64,000 bases of DNA from contig CATECQ010000061.1 of assembly GCA_949498985.1 (NCBI GenBank), positions 1 to 64,000 of the forward strand, in the 5' to 3' direction. Position numbers and translations under genes: made by a program. Under the pieces are notes generated by a model that saw nothing but the letters and a program-made list of their open reading frames with translations, ran no database searches and was not told where the DNA came from. The DNA is from Glaciecola sp. HTCC2999 (lineage in GTDB: Bacteria; Pseudomonadota; Gammaproteobacteria; Enterobacterales; Alteromonadaceae). Below, in pieces: positions 1 through 9,446 of this stretch (positions within the stretch are counted from its first letter, which is position 1; each line of letters begins with the position of its first letter).

Positions 1-1
1 G

Positions 2-1966
2 ATAAAAATCCCTGCAATTAATTTTAATGCGAATAAATTGAATCCTGGCGTGTTTGTCAGCGCCAGCCTCGTAATATTGCTATTAGTCGGTATTACAGTC
101 TTATTTCCAGAGTATATGGAAACGTTATTTAGTGAGGTTCAACAGACTTTAATCAACACTGCTGGTTGGTTTTACGTTTTGTCTGTCGCGGGTATTTTAG
201 TGGCTGTAGTCTATCTATGTGCGTCACGACATGGACATATTAAATTAGGGCCTGACCATGCTGAGGCCGATTACAGTCAGTTAAGCTGGCTAGCAATGTT
301 ATTTTCAGCTGGTATGGGGATTGGTTTGATGTTTTTCGGGGTGGCTGAACCTGTCATGCATTATGTTGCGCCTCCTACTGCCGATCCTTATTCAGTAGAA
401 GCAACACGTGAAGCCTTAAAAATGACATTTTTCCATTGGGGATTACATGGTTGGGCAATATATGCTGTGGTTGCACTTATATTGGCATATTTTTCATTTC
501 GTCATAATCTACCATTAACCCTGCGCTCTGCATTGCACCCCTTAATAGGTGATAAAATTTATACATGGCGCGGTGATATTATCGATGCATTTGCAGTGAT
601 CAGCACTATTTTTGGGGTGACCACGAGTCTAGGCTTTGGTGTCATGCAGATTAACTCCGGCCTGAATTACCTGTTTGATGTTGAAGTGAATCAAAGTGTG
701 CAGTTAATGATTATTGTTTTCATTATTGCCATGGCGCTAATTTCTGTTTGTAGTGGTTTAGATAAAGGCATTAAACGTCTGTCTCAATTAAATATGATCA
801 TGGCGGTTGGATTACTACTCTTTGTCTTGATCGCCGGACCTAGCTTATTTTTACTACAAGCATTAGTACAAAACACCGGTGCTTATCTTTCTGATATTGT
901 GCATAACACATTCAATTTGTTTGCTTATCAAAAAACCGATTGGTTAGGGGGTTGGACAATCTTTTATTGGGCATGGTGGTTAGCATGGTCGCCATTTGTC
1001 GGCATGTTTATTGCGCGCATTTCACGTGGTCGGACTATTCGTGAATTTTTGATTGGGGTATTGTTGATCCCATCTGGTTTTACCTTTGCGTGGATGACCT
1101 TTTTTGGCAATAGCGCGATTGATTTAATTCATGTCCAAGGGGTCACTCAATTAGCCGATACAGTCGCTGCGGATTCATCCTTAGCACTGTTCGCTTTTCT
1201 TGAAAACTTACCTATGACCCAAGTGATTTCGTTCATTGGACTGATCATGGTCATTATTTTCTTTGTGACTTCATGTGACTCAGGAGCAATGGTGGTTGAC
1301 ATGTTATCGAGCTATGGCGAAAACAATACGCCATTGTGGCAGCGTTTTTACTGGACCTTAGGTATTGGTGTAGTCGCGACTATCCTGTTATTAAATGGCG
1401 GGTTGTCAGCGTTACAAACAATGTCGATTGTGAGTGCTTTACCTTTTACCGTCGTGTTAATCGTTGCCATATATGGGATGTTCACCGCATTACGTATTGA
1501 ATCGACAAAACAGCAATCCATGAGTATTGGGATGCAATCTCCCACCACGAATTTTGGAGATTGGCGAGAGCGTTTGGCCACCATTGTTGATTTTCCTTCC
1601 AAAACAAAAGTATTATCGTTTTTGGTGAAGAATGTAGCGCCGGCATTGAAGCAGGTCTCTAAAGAATTAAATAATAATCAAATCGCTACTGCGGTGACGA
1701 CAGAAACTGATCGTGTTGTATTGACCGTAAGTCATGTGGACCAACCTGATTTTATTTATGCGGTACGCGCGCGAACACATTTACAGCCAGACCTATTGGA
1801 GGAAGGATGTGAACAAGATGAGGAGCAAAGTTATTATCGTGCTGAAGTTCATCTGGCTGAAGGTGGTCAGGATTATGATATTATGAGTTGGTCTGAAGAT
1901 TGTATTATTAACGATGTTGTTGAGCAGTATCAAAAGCACGTCCATTTCCTTCACTTATTAAAATAA
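2..1966 (+). CDS. BCCT-family betaine/choline/carnitine transporter (5' end cut by window)
   Basis: This is an inner-membrane transporter of the betaine-choline-carnitine family, probably sodium- or proton-coupled uptake of a compatible solute. The glycine-rich GMGIGLMFFGVAEP motif lies about residue 100, and the BCCT signature with WTIFYWAWWLAWSPF and FIARISRGRTIREF lies about residue 320. About 12 membrane segments are visible. A soluble tail of about 130 residues follows, as in BetT-like members. The reading frame stays open leftward from the TTG at 38 to the window edge, and the extra codons read like the normal N-terminus. The true start is therefore outside the window and the TTG is not the start. 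The substrate cannot be fixed from sequence. A MarR regulator follows after 14 bases and may be co-transcribed. Confidence 0.93.
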   Translation: MKIPAINFNANKLNPGVFVSASLVILLLVGITVLFPEYMETLFSEVQQTLINTAGWFYVLSVAGILVAVVYLCASRHGHIKLGPDHAEADYSQLSWLAMLFSAGMGIGLMFFGVAEPVMHYVAPPTADPYSVEATREALKMTFFHWGLHGWAIYAVVALILAYFSFRHNLPLTLRSALHPLIGDKIYTWRGDIIDAFAVISTIFGVTTSLGFGVMQINSGLNYLFDVEVNQSVQLMIIVFIIAMALISVCSGLDKGIKRLSQLNMIMAVGLLLFVLIAGPSLFLLQALVQNTGAYLSDIVHNTFNLFAYQKTDWLGGWTIFYWAWWLAWSPFVGMFIARISRGRTIREFLIGVLLIPSGFTFAWMTFFGNSAIDLIHVQGVTQLADTVAADSSLALFAFLENLPMTQVISFIGLIMVIIFFVTSCDSGAMVVDMLSSYGENNTPLWQRFYWTLGIGVVATILLLNGGLSALQTMSIVSALPFTVVLIVAIYGMFTALRIESTKQQSMSIGMQSPTTNFGDWRERLATIVDFPSKTKVLSFLVKNVAPALKQVSKELNNNQIATAVTTETDRVVLTVSHVDQPDFIYAVRARTHLQPDLLEEGCEQDEEQSYYRAEVHLAEGGQDYDIMSWSEDCIINDVVEQYQKHVHFLHLLK

Positions 1967-1980
1967 GAGTATTCCCAGAC

Positions 1981-2481
1981 ATGCAAAAAGATGAAGAATT
2001 ATTAGTCGCGTTACGCAAAGTAATTAGAGCTATCGATATGCGCTCCAAGGAGTTAAGTCGTGACGCAGGGTTAACTGGCCCTCAATTAATCGTATTACAG
2101 CAAGTGGGTAAAAATCCAGGGGTGATGGTTAAACAAATAGCGCAAAGCATTACATTATCCCCTGCGACGGTGACCAGTATTTTAGACCGTATGGAGTCAC
2201 GTGGCCATGTGACACGTGTTCGTAGCACACAAGATAAAAGGAAAGTCGGGGTATTCTTAACCGACGCAGGTCAGTTATTATTAGATAAAGCGCCACTACC
2301 TTTGCAAGAGCATTTTTTAAACCGCTTCAACAGTTTACAAGAGTGGGAGCAATCACAGATGGTGGCTACAATGCAACGCATCGCCACTATGATGGATGCG
2401 CAAATGCTCGATGCTGCTCCAGTATTAGAAGTGGGAAGTTTAGTCAGCAGTCCAGCAGAGCAATTCAGCTCTGCCAGTTGA
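1981..2481 (+). CDS. MarR-family transcriptional regulator
   Basis: This is a winged-helix DNA-binding protein of 166 residues, the usual MarR size. The recognition-helix region, about residues 50-75, reads KQIAQSITLSPATVTSILDRM. The wing follows at about 78-95 with RVRSTQDKRKVGVFLTDAG, the typical D-x-R-x-x-x-x-x-L-T-x-x-G pattern. It starts 14 bases after the BCCT gene on the same strand, so it may control that transporter. The 20-residue C-terminal tail is Ser/Ala-rich and probably disordered. The ligand is unknown. Confidence 0.88.
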   Translation: MQKDEELLVALRKVIRAIDMRSKELSRDAGLTGPQLIVLQQVGKNPGVMVKQIAQSITLSPATVTSILDRMESRGHVTRVRSTQDKRKVGVFLTDAGQLLLDKAPLPLQEHFLNRFNSLQEWEQSQMVATMQRIATMMDAQMLDAAPVLEVGSLVSSPAEQFSSAS

Positions 2482-2493
2482 TTCTATAGTCGT

Positions 2494-3348
2494 TTAAATG
2501 ACACCCAGTTCAGTTAAGCGTTCATGTAAATAACTTTTTGCTGTATGGCGCTTAGATAAGATAACATCTGGGCGAGGGTGCAGAAATAAAGGTAATGAGA
2601 TGCGAGACTTGCTCATATCTGCTCCTTCAGGATTAATAACCCGATGGGATGTCGAAGGGAAATAGCCGCCAGAAGCTTCTTGTAACATATCTCCGATATT
2701 GACAATGAGATATCCAAAATCACTGGGTACATCGATCCATTGACCATCTTTAAGTCGGACTTGAAGTCCTGGTTCATTTGCCGCCGGTAAGATCGTGATC
2801 AAATTAATATCTTCATGAGCCGCGGCGCGAATAGCACCTACTTCTTCATCACCCACAAATGGAGGATAATGTAATACTCGCAATAGCGTCTGATCTGAGC
2901 CGTCAATCATACTAGATAATGGCTCTTGATAGTTTACAGCGACTTCTGGCGGGGATAATGCTTCAATCCAGCTCAATAATTCAGCTGCAAATTCAGTAGT
3001 TGCTTGATAATACTCATCTAATTGTGCTTTATAGGACTTGGGACATTGGCCCCATGGATAGTAATGAAAGTATTCTTTAATATCTTTTTGGGTAAAACCT
3101 TTAGCTGTTTCTGAAATGCGGGCTGGGAAAAATCCATCTTGGGTGCCTTTATTATATAAGCTTTGTTCTTTGATAATAGGGTCTTGGTCAAACCAGCCTT
3201 GCCATTTATCATATATTGCTTGGACGGACGCTTGTTCTACAGGATGGTTTTTTAAGACCCCAAACCCTGTATCACGCAGTGACTGAACAAATTTTTCTTT
3301 GGCATCATCAGCTTTATAATCGACAGCTTCTAACGTAATTTGAGTCAT
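2494..3348 (-). CDS. 2-oxoglutarate/Fe(II)-dependent oxygenase, isopenicillin N synthase family
   Basis: This is a non-haem iron oxygenase of 284 residues with the full double-stranded beta-helix signature. The iron ligands are H178, D180 (AAHEDINLITIL) and H235 (TSHRVINP). The 2-oxoglutarate-binding R-x-S motif is R249/S251 (SRISLPLF). A good ribosome site (AAGGGG) precedes the start. It is the last gene of a leftward run, 15 bases after nupC, which itself follows udk by 15 bases. The context therefore suggests a nucleoside or nucleobase substrate. Fungal thymine-7-hydroxylase belongs to the same superfamily, but the substrate here is inference. Its end lies 12 bases from the convergent MarR gene. 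Confidence 0.88.
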   Translation of the reverse strand: MTQITLEAVDYKADDAKEKFVQSLRDTGFGVLKNHPVEQASVQAIYDKWQGWFDQDPIIKEQSLYNKGTQDGFFPARISETAKGFTQKDIKEYFHYYPWGQCPKSYKAQLDEYYQATTEFAAELLSWIEALSPPEVAVNYQEPLSSMIDGSDQTLLRVLHYPPFVGDEEVGAIRAAAHEDINLITILPAANEPGLQVRLKDGQWIDVPSDFGYLIVNIGDMLQEASGGYFPSTSHRVINPEGADMSKSRISLPLFLHPRPDVILSKRHTAKSYLHERLTELGVI

Positions 3349-3363
3349 TAAATTACCCCTTAA

Positions 3364-4572
3364 TTAAAATGATAGGAATAAACCGGCTAAAGCGGCAGAC
3401 ATTAAGTTCGCTAAGGTCGCAGCACATACGGCTTTAAGACCTAGGCGTGCGATATCTTTGCGACGATTAGGTGCCATTGCCCCTAATCCACCCATTAAAA
3501 TTGCAATAGATGAGAAGTTAGCAAATCCGCAGAGTGCAAATGTGATAATTGCTTGAGATTTTGTTGAAAGCTGTTCTGACACTTCCACAAAGTTTAAATA
3601 CGCCACAAATTCATTAACCACAATCTTTTGCCCAATAAAACTGCCTGCAATTTGTGCTTCCGACCAATCTACGCCTATTGCCCAAGCTATTGGTGCCATG
3701 AGGTAACCTAAAATCTGTTCAAAAGTGAGCTCTTCAAAGCCAAATAATTCACCCGTCCAGCCAATGACACCGTTGAACAGTGCGATTAGAGCAACGAATG
3801 CTAATAACATCGCGCCGACGTTAAGTGCCAGTTGTAAACCCGATGATGCCCCTGATGCCGCCGCATCAAAAATATTGGCATAAGTTGTATCCTCACCATT
3901 CACTTGGTCTAAATTGTTATTGGGTGTGTCGACTTCCGGGACCATGATTTTAGCCATCAATAATCCCGCGGGTGCGGCCATGAAACTCGCCGCAAGTAGA
4001 TATTTAAGCTCGACACCAATTCCCGCATATCCAGCCATAATTGAACCTGCAATAGAAGCAAGACCACCCACCATCACGGCAAAAAGTTCAGATTGGGTCA
4101 TTTGGGGGATAAAAGGACGGACAATGAGAGGGGCTTCAGTTTGACCAACAAAAATATTTGCCGCGGCAGACATCGATTCAGGGCGACTAGTGCCTAGGAT
4201 CTTCTGTAGGCCTCCGCCGATAATATTGATAATGAATTTCATTATGCCTAAATGGTACAACACCGTAATCAGTGCTGAGAAAAAGATAATTACCGGTAGG
4301 ACATTAAAGGCAAAAATAAATCCCAATGATTTATTGCCTACTGAACCAAACACAAAATTGATACCTTCGTCAGCATAAGCAATCACACCAGCCACAAAGT
4401 CAGTAAGCGCTAATAAGGCGGCAATACCAGGTTCAAAATAAAGGATGAATAAGGCGATGAGTACCTGAATTATGAAGGCTCCTACAACAGTGTGCCAATT
4501 GATGGCGCGTTTGTTATTACTGAGCGCAAATGCGATCACTAGCAAGGTAATGACACCGATGATTCCAGTCAT
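3364..4572 (-). CDS. nupC: Concentrative nucleoside transporter (NupC/CNT family)
   Basis: This is an inner-membrane nucleoside importer driven by a cation gradient, 402 residues long, the normal bacterial CNT size. Family motifs are visible: [18 protein letters not shown] near residue 140, with the conserved GQTEAP substrate loop, followed by [18 protein letters not shown], and NEFVAYLNF near residue 320. It is the middle gene of udk-nupC-oxygenase, all leftward with 15-base gaps, consistent with one transcript for uptake and phosphorylation of nucleosides. An AGGCTG ribosome site precedes the ATG. Whether H+ or Na+ drives transport cannot be read from the sequence. Confidence 0.93.
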   Translation of the reverse strand: MTGIIGVITLLVIAFALSNNKRAINWHTVVGAFIIQVLIALFILYFEPGIAALLALTDFVAGVIAYADEGINFVFGSVGNKSLGFIFAFNVLPVIIFFSALITVLYHLGIMKFIINIIGGGLQKILGTSRPESMSAAANIFVGQTEAPLIVRPFIPQMTQSELFAVMVGGLASIAGSIMAGYAGIGVELKYLLAASFMAAPAGLLMAKIMVPEVDTPNNNLDQVNGEDTTYANIFDAAASGASSGLQLALNVGAMLLAFVALIALFNGVIGWTGELFGFEELTFEQILGYLMAPIAWAIGVDWSEAQIAGSFIGQKIVVNEFVAYLNFVEVSEQLSTKSQAIITFALCGFANFSSIAILMGGLGAMAPNRRKDIARLGLKAVCAATLANLMSAALAGLFLSF

Positions 4573-4587
4573 ATTAACAGCCTATAA

Positions 4588-5277
4588 TTATTGTTGGTTG
4601 GCTAAATTTAGTTGTGATTGTACGTGATGTGAGACTACATTCAAAGCAGCTTGATTATCCCCGCCTTGAGTAATAATCATATCTGCACGATGGCGATTAG
4701 GTTCGATGAATTCATGATACATGGGTTTAACCGTTGCCTGGTACTGAGTGGCAACTGATTCGACAGAGCGTTCACGCTCCTGAGTATCACGTAGCATTCT
4801 ACGTAATAAACAAATATCTAATGGGGTATCGACAAATAACGTCAAGTCATACAATGCTTGTAATTCAGGAGCCGCCAGTAGCATTATTCCTTCGATGACA
4901 ATAATGGGGGCAGGAGAAACCGTCTGTGTATTTGGTTTGCGAGTATGTGTCGCATAACAATATTCCGGGTACTCGATATTCTCACCCATGAGTAATTTTT
5001 CTAAGTGAATTTTTAATAGGTGGTGTTCAAACGCATTAGGGTGGTCATAGTTAGTAATGACTCGTTGTTCCATAGGTTTATCATCTTGAGCGTAATAATA
5101 ACGATCTTCTTGTAAAACCAAAAGGTCAGTCGCTTGAGCTTGGAAGCGTTCAGCCAAATTATGAGTGAACAAGGATTTACCTGAACCCGAGGCACCGCAT
5201 ATCGCAATCACATAAGGTCGATTTGTGATCGAATTGGATGAAGCTTTCGTTAAAGTTTGTGAAACTTGATTATTCAT
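4588..5277 (-). CDS. udk: Uridine kinase
   Basis: This enzyme phosphorylates uridine or cytidine to the monophosphate in pyrimidine salvage and acts in the cytoplasm. The P-loop GASGSGKS is at residues 28-35. The nucleoside-binding YDHPNAF motif is at about 80, and the lid region LLRRMLRDTQERERS is at about 160. The length, 229 residues, is close to the usual 213 with an extra N-terminal tail of about 15 residues. It is the first gene of the leftward udk-nupC-oxygenase run and is divergent from the TonB receptor across 282 bases. No strong ribosome site was seen before the ATG. The kinase/phosphoribulokinase fold is clear, and uridine kinase fits best given nupC. Confidence 0.92.
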   Translation of the reverse strand: MNNQVSQTLTKASSNSITNRPYVIAICGASGSGKSLFTHNLAERFQAQATDLLVLQEDRYYYAQDDKPMEQRVITNYDHPNAFEHHLLKIHLEKLLMGENIEYPEYCYATHTRKPNTQTVSPAPIIVIEGIMLLAAPELQALYDLTLFVDTPLDICLLRRMLRDTQERERSVESVATQYQATVKPMYHEFIEPNRHRADMIITQGGDNQAALNVVSHHVQSQLNLANQQ

Positions 5278-5559
5278 TTGCGATTACCGATATAGAGTCT
5301 AGTGTAAAAATATGAAATTAAACGTATTTTAAGGTAATAATACTCGAAAGGTACCTAAAAATATAAATTTATCACTTTTTACATTTTTTCTTATGTCATC
5401 TTTTTGTCATTTTCGACAATTAATATACAATTCGCTTGGAAATCGATTTATATATTAATAAAAAGTATTCATGAATTGATATGAAAGCCAAATCAGATTT
5501 TCGCTCAGTCAAGATTTTACATACTACAGAATTTTAAACTTGAATAGGAAACACAGACT
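5278..5559. promoter_or_regulatory. Divergent control region udk / TonB receptor
   Basis: This 282-base AT-rich spacer must hold the promoters for the leftward udk operon and the rightward TonB receptor. A direct repeat of TGTCAT occurs at 5394-5399 and 5405-5410, exactly 11 bases (one helical turn) apart, each followed by a T-run. An AGGTACCT palindrome lies near 5350. Several -10-like sequences exist (TATACA at 5424), but none has a convincing -35 at normal spacing, so no start site is called. The ribosome site for the receptor is AGGAA at 5546. Confidence 0.4.
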
Positions 5560-8500
5560 ATGTTTACACCTTCAATGCTAAATCGCATTGCATTAGCTGT
5601 TGCCGTATCAATCGGCTTTGTTACTCCCGCATTTGCTCAAGAAACATCTTCGGGCTTGTCTGGTAAAATCGTGACCCCAGCTGGAACACCAGCTGCAGGT
5701 ACTGCGGTTAAGATCATTCACGTACCATCAGGTACAGTACGTAACACTGTTGTGAGCGCATCGGGTTCATTTAACCTAAAAGGGTTGCGTGTTGGCGGTC
5801 CATACCAGATCATTGTTGATTCTGATACGTTCCAAGATACAACAGTAGACGATGTATTCTTAGCACTAGGTGAGACATTTGATGTTAATGTGGCTCTAGA
5901 AGCTAACCAAGACATTGAAGTCATCAACGTGACGGCATCACAAGTTAGCACATCTGTATTTGGTAGCAATTCACCAGGTAGTGTATTTAACCTATCTGAT
6001 TTAGAAAATGCTCCAGCCATTAACCGTGATATTAAAGATGTTATCCGCACAGACCCTCGTATTTACATTGATGAAAGCCGTTCTGACGCAGTCCAGTGTG
6101 CGGGTGCGAGCCCACGTTTTAATAGCTTAACGCTTGACGGTGTGCGCTTAAACGATAATTTTGGTTTGAATTCAAATGGTTATCCAACAGAAAGAATGCC
6201 ATTTTCTTTTGATGCGATTGAGCAAGTTGCCGTTGAATTAGCTCCATTTGATGTGCAATACGGTGGTTTTACTGCATGTAATATCAATGCAGTTACTAAG
6301 TCAGGCACAAATAAAGTGACAGGTGGTGTGTTCTTCGATTATACCAGCGACTCATTACGTGGTGACGAAATCTTAGGTAACAAACAAGACAATGGCGATT
6401 ACACAGAAGAGCGTTATGGCTTCAATGTAGGCTTCCCCATTTTAAAAGACACTCTATTCGGCTTTGCTGCTTATGAAAAAGTAGAGGGTGTCCAGTTATT
6501 TAGCTACGCTGCTCGTGATAACGGCCGTGTAACGGCTGATGAAATTGCACAAATTACACAAATTGCAGCGGATGTTTATAACTATGACGCTGGTGGCTTC
6601 CCGGCAAGTGCTCCTATTGAAGACGAAAAATTATTAGTTAAGTTAGATTGGAACATCTCTGATCAACACCGTGCATCGTTAGTGTACAACTACAATGATG
6701 GTTTCTCTATTAGTCAATCTGATACCGGTTCTAGCCGTTTATCGCTGTCTAACCACTTCTATGAGCGTGGTGCTGAGTTAGATTCATTAGTTGCATCGGT
6801 ATATTCTGATTGGTCTGATAAATTATCGACTGAAGTACGTTTAGGTCAAACAAAACTAGATAACCGTCAAAATTCATTAGACGCAGCCTCTGGTTTTGCT
6901 GAAGCGCAAATTCGTTCTGGTAGCGGTGCCACAGTATATATTGGTCCAGATGATTCTCGTCAATCTAATGACCTTAACTGGGAAAACTTCACTGCGAAAT
7001 TTGCTGGTACATATTACACTGATAATGACCACAAAATTACGTTTGGTATTGAGTACGAAGACCTAGACGTATTTAACTTATTTATGCAGCAAAGCGTTGG
7101 TGAATACCGTTTCAATAATATCGCTGATTTTGCAGCAGGAACGCCTGCACGCATTTACTACAATAACTCTGCAGGTACGAACAATCCAAATGATGCGGCT
7201 GCGAGTTTCTCGTATGCAACCACAACGTTATATGTTCAAGATGATTTTTATATTACTGATGATATCCAGTTAATGGCTGGTCTGCGTTACGATATGTGGT
7301 CATCTGACGATCGTCCTACGCAAAACGCGAACTTTACAGAACGTTACGGTTTCTCAAACACGGCAAATGTTGACGGTATTAAATTACTACAACCTCGTCT
7401 TGGTGTTAACTGGGCTGTTCAAGATAACTTAGAGGTTCGTGGTGGTGTTGGTCTATATGCGGGTGGTAATCCAAATGTATGGATTTCAAATGCTTACTCT
7501 AACGATGGTGTGACTAATATTGGCTTACAAGATCGTTCAGGTAACAGTTTACTCGATGCTGCAGCAAACGGTTTATTATCTGGTCAGGGTCGTCCTATCT
7601 ATGATATACCGCAAGCGTTGTTTGATGAAGTAGCCGCAACCTCTATCGCTGATGGTAACGGTAACGTGAATGCGACTGATCCTGATTTTGACATTCCTTC
7701 AGAGTGGAAATATTCAATCGGTGCGACGTATATTACAGAAGATAACTACATAATTACGGCTGACTATTTATATACAGATAAGCAAGATTCAGCGACTATT
7801 GTTGATTTAGGTTTGACTCCAGCTGGTACATTAGCAGCTGACGGTCGCCCAGTTTATGAAACTTCTACTACAGGCCGTCGTGCAGGTAGCGATTTCTTAC
7901 TAACTAATGTTGCTTCAGCGAATGATGGTGATTCACAAACGCTTTCTGTAACAGTTAAGAAAGATTGGGAAAATGGTTTCAATGCAGCATTAGCTTATGC
8001 TTATACTCAAGCAGAAGATGCTAACCCAATGACGTCGTCAGTAGCATATTCAAATTATATTAATGTCGCGGTTGCAGATGTAAATGCACCAATCGCAGCA
8101 ACATCTGATTATGAGATCCCACATCGCTTTACCTTAAACTTAGGTTATTCTACTGAGTTGGTTGAAGGATATGAAACTCGCTTCAGCTTATATGCAACAG
8201 CGAGTGACGGTAAGCCTTACTCATTAACGTTTAATGAATCAGGTGGTGACTTATTTGGTTATGATGCATCAAGCTCTCGTGGCTTAGTGTACATCCCAAC
8301 AGTAGGTGATGCGAATGTTGTTTATGCCGATGGATTCGATTTAGCCGGCTTCAATGACTATATTGATGCTAATGGTCTAGAGCGTGGTGCAATTGCATCG
8401 CGTAATTCATTGAATGCAGAATGGTGGTCTAAAGTAGATATCCGTATTTCACAAGAGCTTCCAGGGTTTGTTGAAGGCCATAAAGCGAGTGCGTTCTTCG

Positions 8501-8700
8501 TAATTGAGAACTTCACTAATATGTTAAACGACGATTGGGGTGTGTTACGTCAAGCATCGTTCGTCGGTGAAGACATTATCAATGCGAACATCAACGATGC
8601 TGGTCAGTATGTGTTTGAAAGCTTTAATGCACCAAGCACTAGCTTCCAACGCGGTCCATCATTATGGGAAGTGCGCATGGGTGTGAAATACTCTTTTTAA
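5560..8700 (+). CDS. Large Oar-like TonB-dependent outer-membrane receptor
   Basis: This is a 1046-residue outer-membrane receptor that takes up a substrate using TonB energy. A signal peptide is clear, with likely cleavage after AFA at residue 26. Next comes a carboxypeptidase-regulatory-like beta-sandwich (residues about 31-115), a plug domain (about 130-260, with FNSLTLDGVRLNDNFG and INAVTKSGTNKVTGG), and a beta-barrel rich in aromatic and acidic strand pairs. It ends in VKYSF with the terminal phenylalanine typical of outer-membrane barrels. This order matches the Oar-type receptors common in marine Alteromonadales. It is transcribed alone with a strong terminator behind it and is divergent from a nucleoside uptake operon. 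The ligand is unknown. Confidence 0.92.
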   Translation: MFTPSMLNRIALAVAVSIGFVTPAFAQETSSGLSGKIVTPAGTPAAGTAVKIIHVPSGTVRNTVVSASGSFNLKGLRVGGPYQIIVDSDTFQDTTVDDVFLALGETFDVNVALEANQDIEVINVTASQVSTSVFGSNSPGSVFNLSDLENAPAINRDIKDVIRTDPRIYIDESRSDAVQCAGASPRFNSLTLDGVRLNDNFGLNSNGYPTERMPFSFDAIEQVAVELAPFDVQYGGFTACNINAVTKSGTNKVTGGVFFDYTSDSLRGDEILGNKQDNGDYTEERYGFNVGFPILKDTLFGFAAYEKVEGVQLFSYAARDNGRVTADEIAQITQIAADVYNYDAGGFPASAPIEDEKLLVKLDWNISDQHRASLVYNYNDGFSISQSDTGSSRLSLSNHFYERGAELDSLVASVYSDWSDKLSTEVRLGQTKLDNRQNSLDAASGFAEAQIRSGSGATVYIGPDDSRQSNDLNWENFTAKFAGTYYTDNDHKITFGIEYEDLDVFNLFMQQSVGEYRFNNIADFAAGTPARIYYNNSAGTNNPNDAAASFSYATTTLYVQDDFYITDDIQLMAGLRYDMWSSDDRPTQNANFTERYGFSNTANVDGIKLLQPRLGVNWAVQDNLEVRGGVGLYAGGNPNVWISNAYSNDGVTNIGLQDRSGNSLLDAAANGLLSGQGRPIYDIPQALFDEVAATSIADGNGNVNATDPDFDIPSEWKYSIGATYITEDNYIITADYLYTDKQDSATIVDLGLTPAGTLAADGRPVYETSTTGRRAGSDFLLTNVASANDGDSQTLSVTVKKDWENGFNAALAYAYTQAEDANPMTSSVAYSNYINVAVADVNAPIAATSDYEIPHRFTLNLGYSTELVEGYETRFSLYATASDGKPYSLTFNESGGDLFGYDASSSRGLVYIPTVGDANVVYADGFDLAGFNDYIDANGLERGAIASRNSLNAEWWSKVDIRISQELPGFVEGHKASAFFVIENFTNMLNDDWGVLRQASFVGEDIINANINDAGQYVFESFNAPSTSFQRGPSLWEVRMGVKYSF

Positions 8701-8727
8701 TTTAATAAATTAAATAGTAATACCTAT

Positions 8728-8764
8728 AAAAAAACCGAGTAGGGCAATCCTTACTCGGTTTTTT
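8728..8764 (+). terminator. Rho-independent terminator after the TonB receptor
   Basis: The arms ACCGAGTA and TACTCGGT pair across a short G/C-containing loop and are flanked by an A-run on the left and a T-run on the right. The hairpin can therefore stop transcription from the receptor and also, in reverse, from argR. Confidence 0.9.
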
Positions 8765-8809
8765 GTGTAATTAACAATAGTGAAAATGATGAATTATAGT
8801 CATCAATGG

Positions 8810-9274
8810 TTAAACGTTTTCAAACAAATCCTCGACATATTGACGTAATTTCTCGATTTGCGTTACGTCTGCAGGTGCAATAAATATGGTATCGTCTCCA
8901 GCAATGGTACCCAATACACCATCTTTTTTACTTAATGAGTCCAATAGTCGTGCAATTAGCTGGGCAGCCCCCGGGCTGGTTCGAATAACGACCATGACAT
9001 TATTATGGACAACATCCAATACGAGTTGTTTTAAAGGACTTTTCGCAGTCGGAATCCCTAATTCGGCAGGTAAAGAATAGACCATTTCACCCAAGCCATT
9101 ACGCATTCTCACGGCGCCAAATTTGGTAAGCATTCGAGAAACTTTTGATTGGCTAATATTATCGAACCCTTGAGATTTTAGGATATTGACAATATCTCCT
9201 TGTGAAGCACAACTTTCAGCCGTTAATATTGCGCGAAACGCTTTGATTAAATCGCCTTGTTTTTGGGTTGTCAT
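8810..9274 (-). CDS. argR: Arginine repressor ArgR
   Basis: This is the hexameric arginine-responsive repressor of arginine biosynthesis. The N-terminal winged helix contains [33 protein letters not shown]. The C-terminal oligomerisation and arginine-binding domain contains [19 protein letters not shown] and the [11 protein letters not shown] motif with the two aspartates that contact arginine. The frame is open 78 bases further upstream, but the start at 9274 gives 154 residues, the family length, and begins [10 protein letters not shown] as expected. argR is divergent from mdh, a conserved arrangement in many gammaproteobacteria. Confidence 0.95.
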   Translation of the reverse strand: MTTQKQGDLIKAFRAILTAESCASQGDIVNILKSQGFDNISQSKVSRMLTKFGAVRMRNGLGEMVYSLPAELGIPTAKSPLKQLVLDVVHNNVMVVIRTSPGAAQLIARLLDSLSKKDGVLGTIAGDDTIFIAPADVTQIEKLRQYVEDLFENV

Positions 9275-9350
9275 GTAAGGTTTCTCTTTTATATTTAATT
9301 TTTTTTCTGAGGATATTTTGCAATACACCTTGAAATTTAGCAAACAATAC

Positions 9351-9376
9351 ACACATTACTTCTACAACTAATGTGT
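9351..9376. repeat. Inverted repeat in the argR-mdh intergenic region
   Basis: The arms ACACATTA (9351-9358) and TAATGTGT (9369-9376) are perfect 8-base complements separated by 10 bases, so the half-sites lie about two helical turns apart. This geometry fits a dimeric DNA-binding protein between the two divergent genes. It does not match the ArgR box consensus. No T-run follows it, so it is not a terminator. Confidence 0.4.
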
Positions 9377-9446
9377 CATTGCGACTTTTATGGTTATTTC
9401 ATAAGGTGCGTAACACAATTTTGCTCAATCCATTTAGGAGAATAAC

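Noticed and set aside
38-40. TTG as start of the BCCT gene
   Set aside because: The frame is open to the window edge and the upstream codons fit the family, so the gene is simply cut.
5718-6050. 110-codon frame antisense to the TonB receptor
   Set aside because: It lies wholly inside a clear receptor gene, has no recognisable domain and no ribosome site.
9275-9446. ARG boxes before argR
   Set aside because: I looked for the TGAAT-ATTCA type consensus and found no convincing copy.
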